A DNA stretch of 6,140 nucleotides from an uncultured Bacilli bacterium. Lineage in GTDB: Bacteria; Bacillota_I; Bacilli_A; RF39; UBA660. Below the pieces are notes generated by a model. It was not told the DNA's origin and did no database searches. It saw only the letters and a list, made by a program, of their open reading frames with translations. Positions 5,703 to 6,140 of this stretch are shown piece by piece. The position numbers and the translations under genes are program-made. Every line of letters begins with the position of its first letter. Within the stretch, counting starts at the first letter, position 1. The DNA lies in contig CAJUGE010000061.1 of the NCBI GenBank assembly GCA_910586295.1, positions 1 through 6,140 on the forward strand. The letters are read 5' to 3'.

Positions 5703-5792
5703 CTTTATTTCACCTCTCTTAACACCATTTAAAATTGTTTTATTAGTTATTTTTACATTTTTTCTTATACTCATTATCTTGTGTAATATTTA

Positions 5793-5830
5793 TTTAGTCT
5801 CATCGTGTCTTATCGACACGATGAGCTAAA
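5793..5830. repeat. Long hairpin 3' of the upstream variable-protein gene
   Basis: CTCATCGTGTC (5799-5809) and GACACGATGAG (5815-5825) form an 11-bp perfect stem with the loop TTATC. It is extended by TTTAG/CTAAA (5793-5797 with 5826-5830) across a one-base bulge, giving 16 bp in all. It begins 15 bases after the stop of the upstream paralogue and 94 bases after its variable region. It lacks a convincing T-run on the minus strand, which argues for a cruciform or RNA structure rather than a simple terminator, although weak terminator activity is possible. Confidence 0.75.
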
Positions 5831-5845
5831 ACCTTAATTTTGTTT

Positions 5846-6140
5846 CTACTCCATAGTGAGCGTATAAGGATCGCTTCCTGTTCCACTTCCTCCAGTTACT
5901 AGTACACTAGATTTCAGAGACACTACTGGACGAACGACGACACTAGCGTCGACACTCGTGTAGTCAAAGCGGCCAGGTCTAATAGAGCACTCCACAAAGA
6001 ACACGTCCGCGCTGCCACTACTGATGAAGCTAGACGGACTCATTGTCCACCACAAATTGCTTCCTGTTGAACTTCCTCCACTTGCATTTAAGGAATAATA
6101 TGCACTTCCATTTTTTGTATTATATAATCCTCCTGCATAC
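5846..6140 (-). CDS. C-terminal part of a second variable protein (paralogue), cut by the window edge
   Basis: The frame is open from the right edge to TAG at 5846-5848, so only the last 97 or so residues are visible; the gene begins outside. The tail reads YAGGLYNTKNGSAYYSLNA, GGSSTGSNLWWTMSPS, a variable block, then VVRPVVSLKSSVLVTGG and SGTGSDPYTLTME. It aligns end to end with the 479-residue protein downstream, including identical stretches WWTMSPS, SLKSSVLVTGGSGTGSDPYTLT and YAGGLY. It is therefore the upstream tandem paralogue, again with a probable lectin-like C-terminus. The variable block (SSFISSGSADVFFVECSIRP then GRFDYTSVDASV) is completely rearranged in sequence relative to its neighbour. 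The GTG/TTG codons inside the visible part are not the start. Confidence 0.85.
   Translation of the reverse strand, partial: YAGGLYNTKNGSAYYSLNASGGSSTGSNLWWTMSPSSFISSGSADVFFVECSIRPGRFDYTSVDASVVVRPVVSLKSSVLVTGGSGTGSDPYTLTME
5924..6052 (-). repeat. Variable region (VR) of the upstream paralogue
   Basis: A 129-base segment of the same length and boundaries as that at 4338-4466. It opens with tggtggacaatgagtccgtc (minus strand), shared by both, and closes with the shared cgtcgttcgtccagta. Changes relative to the other copy include gct to ttt, gct to tac and ttc to gac, and often hit two bases of one codon, which ordinary drift between otherwise near-identical flanks would not give. Confidence 0.75.

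Noticed and set aside
5703..5774. Earlier start of the variable-protein gene at 5774
   Set aside because: There is no ribosome site before that ATG, and it would place 24 charged residues before the membrane segment. The ATG at 5702 has GAGAGGTGA correctly placed.

Overview
The window is AT-rich, and every gene I can support lies on the minus strand, so it reads right to left. It fits a low-GC Firmicutes or Mollicutes-related bacterium (Bacilli-type gut lineage). The evidence is an infC-rpmI-rplT operon with an attenuator-like leader, strong AGGAGG-type ribosome sites, TGA used as stop, and a Gram-positive style pilin-like protein. The exact taxon is inference.

Right third (about 4100-6140): two tandem paralogous genes, one cut by the right edge, encode exported, probably C-type-lectin-fold proteins. 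Their ends carry a 129-bp segment that is hypervariable between the two copies (4338-4466 and 5924-6052). Thirty of 117 compared bases differ, all 18 altered codons change the amino acid, and the flanks are nearly identical. Unchanged positions are poor in coding-strand adenine. This is the signature of variable regions (VRs) of a diversity-generating retroelement (DGR). Each gene is followed, 94 bases after its VR, by a long perfect hairpin, as in the Bordetella phage DGR. No reverse transcriptase, Avd or template repeat lies in the window. A small XRE-type regulator follows, with duplicated hairpins and a repeated 9-base box upstream of its start.

Middle (2340-3815): the translation operon infC-rpmI-rplT, with a consensus promoter, a leader containing mutually exclusive antiterminator and terminator stems, an infC start codon that appears to be AUA, and an L20 carrying an unusual C-terminal Rho_N/SAP-like domain. 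A clear intrinsic terminator ends it.

Left third (1-2280): a tightly packed operon of a PfkB-family sugar or nucleoside kinase, a stand-alone Smr-domain protein and a type IV pilin-like protein. Downstream of the pilin is an orphan third VR copy (387-509) with an open frame but no start codon. It is not the adenine-rich template. The left edge holds a somewhat GC-richer stretch with an unrecognised 60-codon frame whose stop overlaps an ATG leading out of the window. The rest of the DGR (template and reverse transcriptase) may lie beyond either edge.
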